NCBI GenBank assembly: GCA_902796965.1
Contig: CADBRA010000052.1
Location: 1 to 64,000 of the forward strand
Direction of reading: 5' to 3'
DNA: 64,000 nucleotides
Source of the DNA: an uncultured Eubacteriales bacterium
GTDB lineage: Bacteria; Bacillota; Clostridia; Peptostreptococcales; Anaerovoracaceae
Positions 50,680 through 59,516 of this stretch are shown in pieces. Positions within the stretch are counted from its first letter, which is position 1; the number at the start of each line of letters is the position of its first letter. The translations under genes and the position numbers were made by a program. The notes beneath the pieces were generated by a model. The model saw only the letters and a list, made by a program, of their open reading frames with translations, was not told the origin of the DNA and ran no database searches.

Positions 50680-53484
50680 TCAAACATCTCGGTTCAGTGT
50701 CTTACTCCTTCTGTCAGCGGAGCTGACGCAGCACGCCGGTTTTTTCAGTCCGACGATATCATATATCTTATCTATATCGAGGTTTTTTCTCAGCAGATCG
50801 GCAAGTCTGTCGTACTGCTCCTCTCTGTATGCTCTGTAATCGCGCATTTCCGCCGTCACATTGCTGTCAGTCAGAACCGACAGCAATGCACGTCTGAAAT
50901 CAGTGCTGTCAAAAAGACCATGAATATATGTGCCGAACACATTCCCCGAAACACATCCGTCAGCGCTTCCATCTTCGAGCTTGCTGAAGTGAACTGCATA
51001 ATCTGCATCACCGGATCCGTTCACTGCTGAATTATCGCTGACGCCTCTCGCCGTAAACCGCGTGCGTCCCATATGTATCTCGTATCCCTCAATATGAGTG
51101 CCGCCCAATCCGGCAAGTCTGCCGCTGAAGCGGCCGGTAACAGCCTTTGTCTGCCTCGTGACTTTTTCATCTTTGAATTCTGTCTCAACAGGCAGAAGAC
51201 CGATTCCAGCTGTTTCAGTGACAGCGCTTTCGACAGCATCGGGATCTGTTATCCTGACTCCCAGCATTTGAAAACCTCCGCATATGCCGGCGACTACAGC
51301 GCCTCTGTCAGCTGCACGCCTCACTGCATCGGCCAGTCCTGTTTCGTTCATCCATTTCATGTCGCTTATAGTGCTCTTTGTTCCTGGGATAATGACAGCA
51401 TCGGCACCGCAGAGACCGTCCGGCTCATCGATGTACACGACGCGCGCACCATCAGCTTCAAGCGCTGTAAAATCTGAAAAATTGCTGATCTTCGGCAGAC
51501 GGATCACACAGATGAGCGGACCGCAATCACCTCTGCTGCGCAGATTGTCATTCTTATCTGCATCTCGCTGCCCGCGAAGTGTTTCCTGTTCATATTCAGT
51601 CTGCTTTTCAGTCAATATAGATCGGGACTGGTCATTTTCTCTTGTTTTGAGTCTGTCTGACAGACTGTCCTCGTCGTCTATATCGAAATCACCATAAGGA
51701 ACAACACCAAGAACAGGGACTCCGCAAACACCGGCGAGCATACTTCTTCCTTCGCTGAAAAGCGAGACATCACCCCGAAACTTGTTTGCGATAACGCCTT
51801 TTATGCGTCTGCGCTCAGGCGAGCTGAGAAGCGACATAGTGCCGGCGAGCTGCGCAAATATTCCGCCTCTGTCTATATCCCCTACGAGAATGACAGGAGA
51901 ATCAGTCATTTCAGCCAGCCCCATATTGACGAAATCATTGCCGTCACGAGTCAGATTTATCTCGGCAGGACTGCCGGCGCCTTCTATCACGATCACATCA
52001 TGCGCCGCCGCCAGTCTGCTGTACGCTGAACTAACATCGTCTCTGAGCTGCTTTTTGTATTCGAAATAGTCTGACGCATTCATATTGAAACGCGGTTTTC
52101 CGTTTACAATAACCTGAGATCCCGTGTCAGACGACGGTTTCAGAAGCACAGGATTCATATCAGATTCAGGCGGTATGCCGCACGCTTCAGCCTGTACAGC
52201 CTGAGCGCGTCCTATCTCGCAGCCGTCGGCAGTCACAAAGCTGTTGAGCGCCATATTTTGAGATTTGAACGGGGCGGGGCTGAACCCATCCTGCTTAAGT
52301 ATCCTGCAGAGACCGGCCGCAATTATACTCTTTCCTGCATTGCTCATCGTGCCTTGTATCATGATCGAAGGCGTGCGTTCCCGTTTCTCAGGATGATTGA
52401 CCCGCTCGGATTCCGATTTATAGCTTCCGAGCACTTCAGCAGCGGCTTCAAGCAGAAATTCGTCAGCTCTTTCTCCCAATAGAGCAGTTCTGTAATACTT
52501 CATGCCTCTGCACGGCTCAAGACCCCTGTAATCCGAACAGTCACGGACAGCAGCCCCGAGTTTCTTCATGTTCTCACCGAAATCATCAGGAGCCCTGAAA
52601 AGCACGAAATTTACGTCACTCTCAAATGTCTCTATGCCGAGCTTATAGAGTCCCGAAATCACGCGCCTGCGCTCCGCAGACATAATCTCCGCAGTCTTAC
52701 GGACGAAAGCTCTGTTTCCGAGCGCAGCAGAAGCGGCTTCTGCTGCAGGTCCCGAGACATTCCACGGCGGGCCGGCCTGTTCGACAGCTTCAGCCTTATT
52801 TTTATCGCTGAAGACAGCATAACCGCATCTCAGCCCTGCCATGGAAAATATCTTGGTAAAAGATCTGACTGCGGCCACGTCGGCTCCGCCGACAGAAAAA
52901 CGCGCTTCTTCGAGCGCAGCACGTTTTTTACGATCGGCAAAATCGATGAAGCATTCGTCTGTAACCAGCATCGTATCGGTTTCAGAACACCATCTCAGCA
53001 GCTCCGCATAATCCTCAGGCTCAATCAGCTTTCCCGACGGATTGACCGGATTTGAAATGAAAAAAGCGTCGCATCCCTTCGGCAGTTTTTCAAGCCCGCC
53101 GCTTATTGAGAAGCTGTTCTCAGGCCTTGTTTCAAAATATTCAATTTTTACATCTGCCTGCAACAGCGCTCTCTCATATTCCGTAAAGGACGGCACAGCA
53201 AGCAGAGCCTTTCTGATACCGAGAGCCCGGGGAAGCCTGTATATAATATCAGCGGCGCCTGCGCCGCACACTATCTTGTCAGTCTCTTCCGCAGCCATGC
53301 CGAGAAAATCAGCTACAGCGCATTTCAGCTTTCTGCTGTCTGTGTCCGGGTAACGTTCAAAACAGTCTCTGCTGCCGGCGAGCGCATCTATGGCCTCGGC
53401 CGGCATTCCGAGAGGATTCAGATTTACGGAAAAATCATATTTTATTTTGCCCGCGGTCTCGCCGCCATGATGATATCTTTTCAA
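50680..53484 (-). CDS. Fusion of threonine-phosphate decarboxylase (CobD) and cobyric acid synthase (CbiP)
   Basis: This is a single 934-aa frame. Residues 1 to about 355 are a class I/II PLP aminotransferase-fold protein of CobD type, with DFSVNLNPLGMP, SNPVNPSG and the PLP Lys at about K211 (RSFTKIFSMAGLRCGY). It would make aminopropanol phosphate. Residues about 371-934 are CbiP: IQGTMSNAGKS, VIEGAGSPAEINL, then a type I glutamine amidotransferase with Cys in GICGGFQMLG and THIEGYEIHMGRT. A polar insert (about 640-690) interrupts CbiP. It amidates adenosylcobyrinate diamide to cobyric acid. Two mini-hairpins are inside the gene. No frameshift is evident. Confidence 0.93.
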   Translation of the reverse strand: MKRYHHGGETAGKIKYDFSVNLNPLGMPAEAIDALAGSRDCFERYPDTDSRKLKCAVADFLGMAAEETDKIVCGAGAADIIYRLPRALGIRKALLAVPSFTEYERALLQADVKIEYFETRPENSFSISGGLEKLPKGCDAFFISNPVNPSGKLIEPEDYAELLRWCSETDTMLVTDECFIDFADRKKRAALEEARFSVGGADVAAVRSFTKIFSMAGLRCGYAVFSDKNKAEAVEQAGPPWNVSGPAAEAASAALGNRAFVRKTAEIMSAERRRVISGLYKLGIETFESDVNFVLFRAPDDFGENMKKLGAAVRDCSDYRGLEPCRGMKYYRTALLGERADEFLLEAAAEVLGSYKSESERVNHPEKRERTPSIMIQGTMSNAGKSIIAAGLCRILKQDGFSPAPFKSQNMALNSFVTADGCEIGRAQAVQAEACGIPPESDMNPVLLKPSSDTGSQVIVNGKPRFNMNASDYFEYKKQLRDDVSSAYSRLAAAHDVIVIEGAGSPAEINLTRDGNDFVNMGLAEMTDSPVILVGDIDRGGIFAQLAGTMSLLSSPERRRIKGVIANKFRGDVSLFSEGRSMLAGVCGVPVLGVVPYGDFDIDDEDSLSDRLKTRENDQSRSILTEKQTEYEQETLRGQRDADKNDNLRSRGDCGPLICVIRLPKISNFSDFTALEADGARVVYIDEPDGLCGADAVIIPGTKSTISDMKWMNETGLADAVRRAADRGAVVAGICGGFQMLGVRITDPDAVESAVTETAGIGLLPVETEFKDEKVTRQTKAVTGRFSGRLAGLGGTHIEGYEIHMGRTRFTARGVSDNSAVNGSGDADYAVHFSKLEDGSADGCVSGNVFGTYIHGLFDSTDFRRALLSVLTDSNVTAEMRDYRAYREEQYDRLADLLRKNLDIDKIYDIVGLKKPACCVSSADRRSKTLNRDV
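50713..50727. repeat. Mini-hairpin repeat at the 3' end of the CobD-CbiP gene, GTCAGC-GGA-GCTGAC
   Basis: Perfect 6-bp stem; coding strand reads V-S-S-A-D close to the C-terminus, in a tail with no family conservation. Confidence 0.65.
52879..52893. repeat. Mini-hairpin repeat in the CobD domain, GTCGGC-TCC-GCCGAC
   Basis: Perfect 6-bp stem; coding strand reads V-G-G-A-D shortly before the PLP lysine. Confidence 0.65.
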
Positions 53485-53493
53485 AATATTTCC

Positions 53494-54486
53494 TCACAGA
53501 TTCATGATGATCACAGCAGCCGGAATTTCACATACAGCAAGCATCAGCACAGAAGTCAGGTACATGAGGCCGTTTGCGTGAGCGATGTCAGCCGGCCCGG
53601 CTTCGCGCAGATCATCGCCTATATATTTCTTGTCATACAATTTTCCGAAATACCATGCCGGGCCGAGAAGTCTGATTCCGAGAGCTCCGGCTGTTACGGC
53701 TTCAGTGCATCCGGCATTCGGGCTCGCTGATTTTTTTCTGTCGCGGATGTAAATCCTGAGGGCGGAGTCCGCGTCAGTATAAGGAAGCAGCGCAGCGGCG
53801 GCTGTCATAAGAAAAGCCGAAACGCGCGCAGGTATGAAATTCAGCACGTCGTCAAGACGAGCTGCAAAGCGGCCGAACAGCATGTATCTTTCATTTTTAT
53901 ACCCTATCATGGAATCCATCGTGTTCACAGCCTTGTAGAAGCACAGGCCTGGGACTGACAGCACGGCCATCCAGAAGAGCGGAGCTGTCACGCCGTCCGA
54001 TGTATTCTCGGCAACAGTTTCCACGGCCGCCCGCGTAACGCCGGCGGCGTCGAGACGTTCAGTATCTCTGCCGACTATCATGGACACAGCGCGGCGTGCT
54101 TCATTCATATCATTCATTTCCAATGCATTCTGAACCTTGGTGCTCTCGGTCTTAAGCCCTTTCGCAGCGATCATCGACCAGCAGATCAGGGAGGACGCAA
54201 TACAGCCGCCTGCTCTTCCTGCTACTGCGGAAGCGAGCCGAACGGCCAGAAAGCCAACAGCCGCCGATGAAAGCGAAACAATCACAGCGAGAACAGCGCC
54301 GCGCGCAAGCTCTCTTCTTCCTTTTTTATACAGCTTATGTTCGCAAAATGTTATGAGCCTGCCGATCATGACGACAGGATGAGCCTTTGAAAGCGGATCG
54401 CCGAACAGTGAATCGAGCAGAAAACCTGCTGCCAGCGGCACCGACACATACCAGAGATAAGCTTCTGCGATGCCTGAATCCATCAT
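53494..54486 (-). CDS. cbiB: Adenosylcobinamide-phosphate synthase
   Basis: CbiB is an integral membrane enzyme that attaches aminopropanol (phosphate) to adenosylcobyric acid. The N-terminal GFLLDSLFGDPLSKAHPVVMIGRLI, then VAENTSDGVTAPLFW and NTMDSMIGYKNERY are diagnostic. 330 aa with several membrane helices. Its start overlaps the phosphatase stop by 4 nt and it ends 9 nt before the CobD-CbiP fusion that supplies both of its likely substrates. Confidence 0.95.
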   Translation of the reverse strand: MMDSGIAEAYLWYVSVPLAAGFLLDSLFGDPLSKAHPVVMIGRLITFCEHKLYKKGRRELARGAVLAVIVSLSSAAVGFLAVRLASAVAGRAGGCIASSLICWSMIAAKGLKTESTKVQNALEMNDMNEARRAVSMIVGRDTERLDAAGVTRAAVETVAENTSDGVTAPLFWMAVLSVPGLCFYKAVNTMDSMIGYKNERYMLFGRFAARLDDVLNFIPARVSAFLMTAAAALLPYTDADSALRIYIRDRKKSASPNAGCTEAVTAGALGIRLLGPAWYFGKLYDKKYIGDDLREAGPADIAHANGLMYLTSVLMLAVCEIPAAVIIMNL

Positions 54487-55073
54487 ATCTCTCCATTCAC
54501 ATAAAGCGTGCCGTCGCCGGCAATATCGCAGATGAAACCTCTGCCGTTTGATACGCAGCTGTCAAAATATTCGCGGTGCGGTTTAGCAAACGACGACATC
54601 ACAGACATTACGGTTCCTCCATGCACTACAAATATGAGCTGCGAGCGTTCCCTGTTATCACGCACAGCATCCATAAACGCATTCCGCGATCTTGCCTTGA
54701 ATTCTTCCGGATCCTCGCCGCCAGGAAACGGCAGCGTCCCGCCGCTGTCTATCCACGCCTGATAATCACTGTCGCCATCCAGCTCCTCGTAGTTCTTGTA
54801 TTCGAATCTGCCGAAATCGCACTCGCGGAGATTTTCAGCTTCTGTACGTTCTACGCCGGGATATATCAGTCCTGCCGTCTCGACGCACCGCCTGAGCGGA
54901 CTCGTTATCACGAGCGCATCTTCAGCCGCTTCAGGATATCTGCCTCTCTTGATCAGGCTCCTGACGACTTCGATTCCTTCGCTGCACAGCGGCTCATCCG
55001 TAGCACTGCCTATATATCTTTTTTCCAGATTTCCAGCTGTAGCGCCGTGCCTTATAAGTACTATCTCTCTCAT
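54483..55073 (-). CDS. cobC: Histidine phosphatase, probable alpha-ribazole phosphatase
   Basis: This phosphoglycerate-mutase-like phosphatase (196 aa) has the catalytic LIRHGATAGNLEKRYIG at the N-terminus and the second His in IFVVHGGTVMSVM. In cobalamin operons this family removes phosphate from alpha-ribazole phosphate or adenosylcobalamin phosphate, so the role is inferred from place. GAGGAG lies six bases before the ATG; a longer frame adds 23 residues. It overlaps both neighbours by 4 nt. Confidence 0.88.
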   Translation of the reverse strand: MREIVLIRHGATAGNLEKRYIGSATDEPLCSEGIEVVRSLIKRGRYPEAAEDALVITSPLRRCVETAGLIYPGVERTEAENLRECDFGRFEYKNYEELDGDSDYQAWIDSGGTLPFPGGEDPEEFKARSRNAFMDAVRDNRERSQLIFVVHGGTVMSVMSSFAKPHREYFDSCVSNGRGFICDIAGDGTLYVNGEI

Positions 55074-55432
55074 TTTATTCTCCTCGCGAGTCCAAATCTG
55101 ACGATTTCGACAGACTCGGCATTCCGGGCGAGCTCGCAGCATGCTCTGCCTGCGGCTTCTCTGAACTCGCGCTCTGATTTTTCCACAGGAATCACGCCGC
55201 TTCCTACCTCATCACATATAACTATTGCGTCAGGGCGCATGACCGGCAGAGCGCACTGACCGCCGCTCTGGTGCTCTCTGATATAATCCTGCAAGTTATA
55301 TACAATTTTTGCAGCAGCCATCTGTTCCGCGGAGGATACCGCCGCGTCAGCGGAACTGTCGTCATCTGCCCCGTATTTTTTCTCGGCGTATTCGAGCTTT
55401 CCCTGAAAAGCCCCGCCTGTTATGAATTTCAT
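55070..55432 (-). CDS. Short CobU-like protein (degenerate nucleotide-binding paralogue)
   Basis: This 120-aa protein aligns with the two ends of CobU. It begins FITGGAFQGKLEYAEKKY, like a CobU P-loop but with Leu where Ser/Thr is expected. It ends VICDEVGSGVIPVEKSEREFREAAGRA (in part) and FGLARRIK, as CobU does. The middle, with the guanylylated His and the second strand block, is missing. A full cobU lies three genes upstream. The intact frame and 4-nt overlap with cobC argue for a maintained protein, not decay. Function unknown; a regulatory or scaffold partner of CobU is possible. Confidence 0.8.
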   Translation of the reverse strand: MKFITGGAFQGKLEYAEKKYGADDDSSADAAVSSAEQMAAAKIVYNLQDYIREHQSGGQCALPVMRPDAIVICDEVGSGVIPVEKSEREFREAAGRACCELARNAESVEIVRFGLARRIK

Positions 55433-55495
55433 AAATTAATGCCTTTCGTTTCTGAATGTGGAATCCAGCTTTCTGAAGATCATTAGAATCTGACG

Positions 55496-56281
55496 TCAAA
55501 TCATCCTCAATACTGCCGCAGCTGCAATCAGAAGAACAGCGACAGAAATCTCGATGAGCCATCCGCACAGATCACCTGATATGCCGCCAAACTCCTTATA
55601 TGCCATATACCTGAAATAGATAAGTAACAGCGCACAGGCGGCTGAGAACACGAGCGCCGGCGGCCCGAACGCCCGCACGAGCGCACACTGGCAGACTGCC
55701 AGCACTGCGGAAGCGTTTAATATCAGCAGGCGTCTGCTGCTGACTGATGAAAAAGTGTAGAGCATCCCTTCGTTTCTTGCCGGTTTGACAAGCGCTATGC
55801 CGAGCTGCACTATCGCTCTCGATGCTGTAAAAATACAAATCAGCATGAGCGCAGTGTGAATTATCCACCCCTTGTCGCCAATTCTGTATATGACCTGGAA
55901 AAATGCAAAGCATACAAGCTCATATATCACAAGCGCAAGCGCGCCGAATGCTCCCATGTGCGGATCCGCGAGTATCTGCTGCTTCTTTTCGTGCCCGGCA
56001 TAAGAAGCGCGTGCGTCAGCCGTGTCAGCCAGACCGTCCAGATGAATGCCGCCTGTAACAGCCGCTGCTGCGGCGCATGCTCCGGCAGCAAATACAGCCG
56101 ATGGAAACCTGAGCAGCTCACATATAAAAAGCCATAGTATTTCAAATGCTCCCGTTATAAATCCTGCAAGCGGGAGCACAGTCAGCACGTGTTTTCTGTT
56201 TTCATCATCCCATTCTACGAACGGCACAGGAATTTTAGTATAAAGTGACAGCATTATCACCGTCGATTTCAGGAAATTCAT
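55496..56281 (-). CDS. cobS: Adenosylcobinamide-GDP ribazoletransferase (cobalamin synthase)
   Basis: CobS joins adenosylcobinamide-GDP with alpha-ribazole (phosphate) in the membrane. LYTKIPVPFVEWDDENRK and the metal-binding VTGGIHLDGLADTADA are diagnostic, followed by several hydrophobic helices. 261 aa. AAAGG eight bases before ATG 56281 supports this start, which places the first 47 nt within the end of cobU in another frame. Confidence 0.95.
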   Translation of the reverse strand: MNFLKSTVIMLSLYTKIPVPFVEWDDENRKHVLTVLPLAGFITGAFEILWLFICELLRFPSAVFAAGACAAAAAVTGGIHLDGLADTADARASYAGHEKKQQILADPHMGAFGALALVIYELVCFAFFQVIYRIGDKGWIIHTALMLICIFTASRAIVQLGIALVKPARNEGMLYTFSSVSSRRLLILNASAVLAVCQCALVRAFGPPALVFSAACALLLIYFRYMAYKEFGGISGDLCGWLIEISVAVLLIAAAAVLRMI

Positions 56282-56876
56282 CTTGCCTGCCTTTCAGAAT
56301 CACCGGAACGCCGTATATTACTTCAGCCGCGGCATCACACATATCGGCAAGTCTGCGCCCGGTGAGCGCGGTGTATTTCATGTATTTTTCAGTGAGTTCT
56401 CCGTACTCGCTTCCACCGCGGAAAATATCATCAGTGACAATGACAGCATGCTCCGCTATATTGAGTGTGCGAAGCACAGCATCCGACGTCCGCTCCGCAG
56501 ACACCTCAGGATCGAAATTTTCAAGGCCTGAGGGAAAAGGCGCCGTGCCGAACATCTCATCCGCGGTGAACCCGTCAAGACTGTCAAAAAGCACGGCGCC
56601 GAAACGCGGCCGCCCGCTTTCTGCCATTGATCCGGCCGCTTCTCTTTCAGCAATTCTGCACAGGTCATCTGCCGAGAAGCATTCTGCGATGACGTACTCA
56701 GTCCTGCCGGACTTTCTAAGCATCTCGTGTCTCATGACACGCTTAACCGACTCGCTGCTTCTGTCAGCAAGAGTCGCAATATAAAGCACCGGCAGCCCGC
56801 CGGACAGCGTCTCTGCAGCTTTTCCTGCGTACTCTGATTTTCCGCTCGCACTTCCTCCTGTCACAAAGAGTTTCAT
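56235..56876 (-). CDS. cobU: Adenosylcobinamide kinase / guanylyltransferase
   Basis: CobU phosphorylates adenosylcobinamide and adds GMP. The P-loop FVTGGSASGKSEYAGKAA (about 4-21) and the guanylyl-accepting His at about H50 (VMRHEML) are intact, as is DDIFRGGSEYGELTEKY. 213 aa is slightly longer than the common 180-190. It starts directly after the cobT stop. A one-mismatch mini-hairpin (56488-56502) is inside. Confidence 0.92.
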   Translation of the reverse strand: MKLFVTGGSASGKSEYAGKAAETLSGGLPVLYIATLADRSSESVKRVMRHEMLRKSGRTEYVIAECFSADDLCRIAEREAAGSMAESGRPRFGAVLFDSLDGFTADEMFGTAPFPSGLENFDPEVSAERTSDAVLRTLNIAEHAVIVTDDIFRGGSEYGELTEKYMKYTALTGRRLADMCDAAAEVIYGVPVILKGRQDEFPEIDGDNAVTLY

Positions 56877-57944
56877 CTACCTGAACCTCTCGTACGACTC
56901 TATTTCTATATCAGTGAAGCTTTCGCCATGCCTGTACAGTTCGACAGCGCAGTCGAGCAGCGGAAAAAGCATAACAGCACCTGCAGCTTCACCGAGCGCC
57001 ATTCCGCCGTGTATTACCGGATCGAGTTCCAGTGCCTCTATCAGCTTTTCAAACGCCGGCTCGCGCCCCATGTGCGACGCCAGCATATATCCGGTCGAAA
57101 CACGGCATATCTTCTTTGCGAGCAGCGCTGCTACACACGAGATCAATCCGTCTGCCACTACAGGAATTCTGTATATTGCCCCGCCTATGTAAAGTCCTGC
57201 CATGCCGGCAATGTCAAATCCCCCGATCTTCGAAACAACATCGATAGGGTCATCTCTGTCGGGTTTGTTCACATATATCGCAAGCTTCACTACTTCTATC
57301 TTGTGCCTGTACGAATCGCCACTGAGTCCCGCGCCTCTGCCTGTAGCTTCTACAGGGTCCATACCGAGCATGACAGACGCGATCGCCGAGGACGGAGTCG
57401 TGTTTCCTATCCCCATCTCTCCGGCAGCAAGCATGTCATAGCCTCTTTCAGACATCATTTCCGCCGTTTCTATACCGGCGAGCACTGCTCTGCACGCTGT
57501 TTCACGGCTCATAGCCGGTCCTTCCGCTATATTCCCTGTGAGCCTGCCCATTTTTTTGTCAATCGCGCCGGGAAGCGGGCCGTCCACATCTATCCCAATG
57601 TCCACCGCAAATACGTCTGTTCCGGTCTTCTCGGCGATCACATTCACTGTAGACGTGCCGTTCACGATCGCCTCCGATACAGCTTTTGTCACAGATCTGT
57701 CAGTCTGAGTCACGCCTTCGTCGGTCACACCGTTGTCAGCACACATTATGACAGCCGCACGTCTGTCCGTCCTTACATCAGGTGTACCCTGCGCAGCAGC
57801 TATTTTCACGACCATATTCTCAAATTTACCAAGTCCGTCTATGGGCTTCGCCAAAGCATCCCATCTGCGCCTGCACTCAGCGGCGGCTTTTTTTTCGGGT
57901 ATGACGGCCCGTCCTGCCATTTCATTCAGTTTTTCTTCATACAT
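56877..57944 (-). CDS. cobT: Nicotinate-nucleotide-dimethylbenzimidazole phosphoribosyltransferase
   Basis: CobT makes alpha-ribazole phosphate from a lower-ligand base and nicotinate mononucleotide. AKPIDGLGKFENMVVKIAAAQG, MCADNGVTDEGVTQTD, GEMGIGNTTPSSAI and the C-terminal catalytic Glu region GGMALGEAAGAVMLFPLLD are all conserved. I start it at ATG 57944 (MYEEKLNEM), overlapping cbiA by 19 nt in a different frame; a GTG seven codons earlier is possible. About 355 aa. Confidence 0.95.
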   Translation of the reverse strand: MYEEKLNEMAGRAVIPEKKAAAECRRRWDALAKPIDGLGKFENMVVKIAAAQGTPDVRTDRRAAVIMCADNGVTDEGVTQTDRSVTKAVSEAIVNGTSTVNVIAEKTGTDVFAVDIGIDVDGPLPGAIDKKMGRLTGNIAEGPAMSRETACRAVLAGIETAEMMSERGYDMLAAGEMGIGNTTPSSAIASVMLGMDPVEATGRGAGLSGDSYRHKIEVVKLAIYVNKPDRDDPIDVVSKIGGFDIAGMAGLYIGGAIYRIPVVADGLISCVAALLAKKICRVSTGYMLASHMGREPAFEKLIEALELDPVIHGGMALGEAAGAVMLFPLLDCAVELYRHGESFTDIEIESYERFR

Positions 57945-59293
57945 TTCAGAACAAATCTCCTGCACGCTTCAGGGCAGCTCGCAAAATGAAAATGAGGATA
58001 TCCGGCATAAAGCGTATCCGTATGAAAACCGCATTTCCACTTTCTGCTTCCGTCAGGCTTGACGGCATCAAAATCATCTCCCGGCGATGTGCTGTCCCAG
58101 TAGTGAAATTCATGAGCTTTCATCTCCGAGCCCTCCGGGCACATGAGACCGTTTTTTTCAGCCTTAAGCGTCACATAACCGAAGCGGCCGAGCGAACCCG
58201 AATCTGCGCAGCTGCCTTTTATGATTCCTGCCATCGGATACCTTGCTCCGTCCTGCCCCTCGAGTATGCTGTGAAGATACATGAATCCGCCGCACTCTGC
58301 GATCGTCGGCAGACCACTTTCGACCGCGCTTTTCACAGATCTGCGCATGCTCTTGTTTACGCTTAGACTGCCCGCGTAAATCTCAGGATATCCGCCGGAC
58401 AGAATGAGACCGTCTATGCCGTCAGGCAGCGCTTCATCGTCGATCGGACTGAAGTATACGATTCTGCAGCCCATACGCTCAAGCATATCGATATTTTCGC
58501 GATATATAAAATTGAAAGCGCGATCTCTTGAAACCGCGATTTTTGTTCCTCGTGCGAACGGTTTTTCTGAGAGCAGCTCCGGTGCTTCGAATTCGAGCAT
58601 GCCGGCCTGCTCCGCCATTCTCATTATAGAATCTATATCGATCGTCTTTTCCATCTCAGCGGCGATCAATCTGATTTTTTCGTCGAAATTCTTTATCTCA
58701 CCGGCTGTCACGAGTCCGAGATGCCGGCTTTCAAGTGTAAAGCGCCTGTCAGAAGGCAGATAGCCGAACACCTTCACTCCCATCTCCTCAGCCTTTTTCA
58801 CAGCCGTCGGAGCGAGCCTCGGAGAGATATTGTTGAATATCACACCACGTATTCTGCTGTCTTCTCCTGTATACTCGAGGAATCCCTTCAGAATAGCCTC
58901 TGCAGACGCACCCATGCCTCTGCATCCGACGACGAGGAGCACAGGCGATTCAGTGGCGCACGCCACGTCGTATGTGCTCGCTTCAGATGTAAACCCTATT
59001 CCGTCATAGTAACCCATGACTCCTTCGGCGACAGCCATGTCGCAGCCGCGCGATTCTTCCGTCATCAGATACTTCAGAGTATCACCACTGCAGAAGAAAG
59101 GATCAAGCGTTCCTCCGGCTCTGCCGGTTATCCTCGAGTGAAACATCGGGTCGATATAATCGGGTCCGCACTTGAACGATGCCGTCTTTATTCCTCTATC
59201 GATCAGGCAGCGGAGGATTCCGGCCGTAACAGTCGTCTTTCCGCTTCCGCTGCCCGTACCTGCTATTATCAGCCGAGGGGTGTCAAGCTTCAT
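57926..59293 (-). CDS. cbiA: Cobyrinate a,c-diamide synthase
   Basis: CbiA amidates the a and c carboxylates of cobyrinate with glutamine and ATP. The N-terminal P-loop is IIAGTGSGSGKTTVTAGILR (about 9-28), then FKCGPDYIDPMFH. The C-terminal glutaminase has Cys in PTIAECGGFMYLH and His in KAHEFHYWD. 455 aa from MKLDTPRLI, set by AAAGGAGG seven bases upstream; the longer frame adds 22 residues. It is the first gene of the cobalamin operon. Confidence 0.95.
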   Translation of the reverse strand: MKLDTPRLIIAGTGSGSGKTTVTAGILRCLIDRGIKTASFKCGPDYIDPMFHSRITGRAGGTLDPFFCSGDTLKYLMTEESRGCDMAVAEGVMGYYDGIGFTSEASTYDVACATESPVLLVVGCRGMGASAEAILKGFLEYTGEDSRIRGVIFNNISPRLAPTAVKKAEEMGVKVFGYLPSDRRFTLESRHLGLVTAGEIKNFDEKIRLIAAEMEKTIDIDSIMRMAEQAGMLEFEAPELLSEKPFARGTKIAVSRDRAFNFIYRENIDMLERMGCRIVYFSPIDDEALPDGIDGLILSGGYPEIYAGSLSVNKSMRRSVKSAVESGLPTIAECGGFMYLHSILEGQDGARYPMAGIIKGSCADSGSLGRFGYVTLKAEKNGLMCPEGSEMKAHEFHYWDSTSPGDDFDAVKPDGSRKWKCGFHTDTLYAGYPHFHFASCPEACRRFVLKCMKKN

Positions 59294-59360
59294 CTTTGCC
59301 TCCTTTACTCTGTTTACAAGCATTATAACGAATAAAAAATCAGTGTCTTTGAAAATCATT

Positions 59361-59467
59361 TCGATGCTGGAAGTTCTATTCTGCCGGCAAAAGGCCGCTC
59401 ACGGGCATTATCTGAACTGCCTCACAATTAAAGTGTATTTCCCGGCGGCAGCAGCTTCCTGCATCGA
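59361..59467 (-). ncRNA. Structured leader RNA of the cobalamin operon, class unknown
   Basis: The transcript folds on a closing stem of TCGATGC / GCATCGA, a 1x1 mismatch, GGAAG / CTTCC, an internal loop and CTGCCG / CGGCAG. Inside are two short hairpins (CAC/GTG and GGCA/TGCC) and a GCGGCC-rich arm, so it looks like a multibranch junction. It sits between promoter and cbiA ribosome site. I cannot match it to a known riboswitch. Confidence 0.5.
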
Positions 59468-59487
59468 CGAAGATTTATATTTAATCT

Positions 59488-59516
59488 ATTTTAACGTCTT
59501 ACTGTCACGCTTGCAA
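59488..59516 (-). promoter_or_regulatory. Sigma-A promoter of the cobalamin operon
   Basis: TTGCAA, 17-nt spacer, TAAAAT on the minus strand; leader about 190 nt. Confidence 0.6.
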
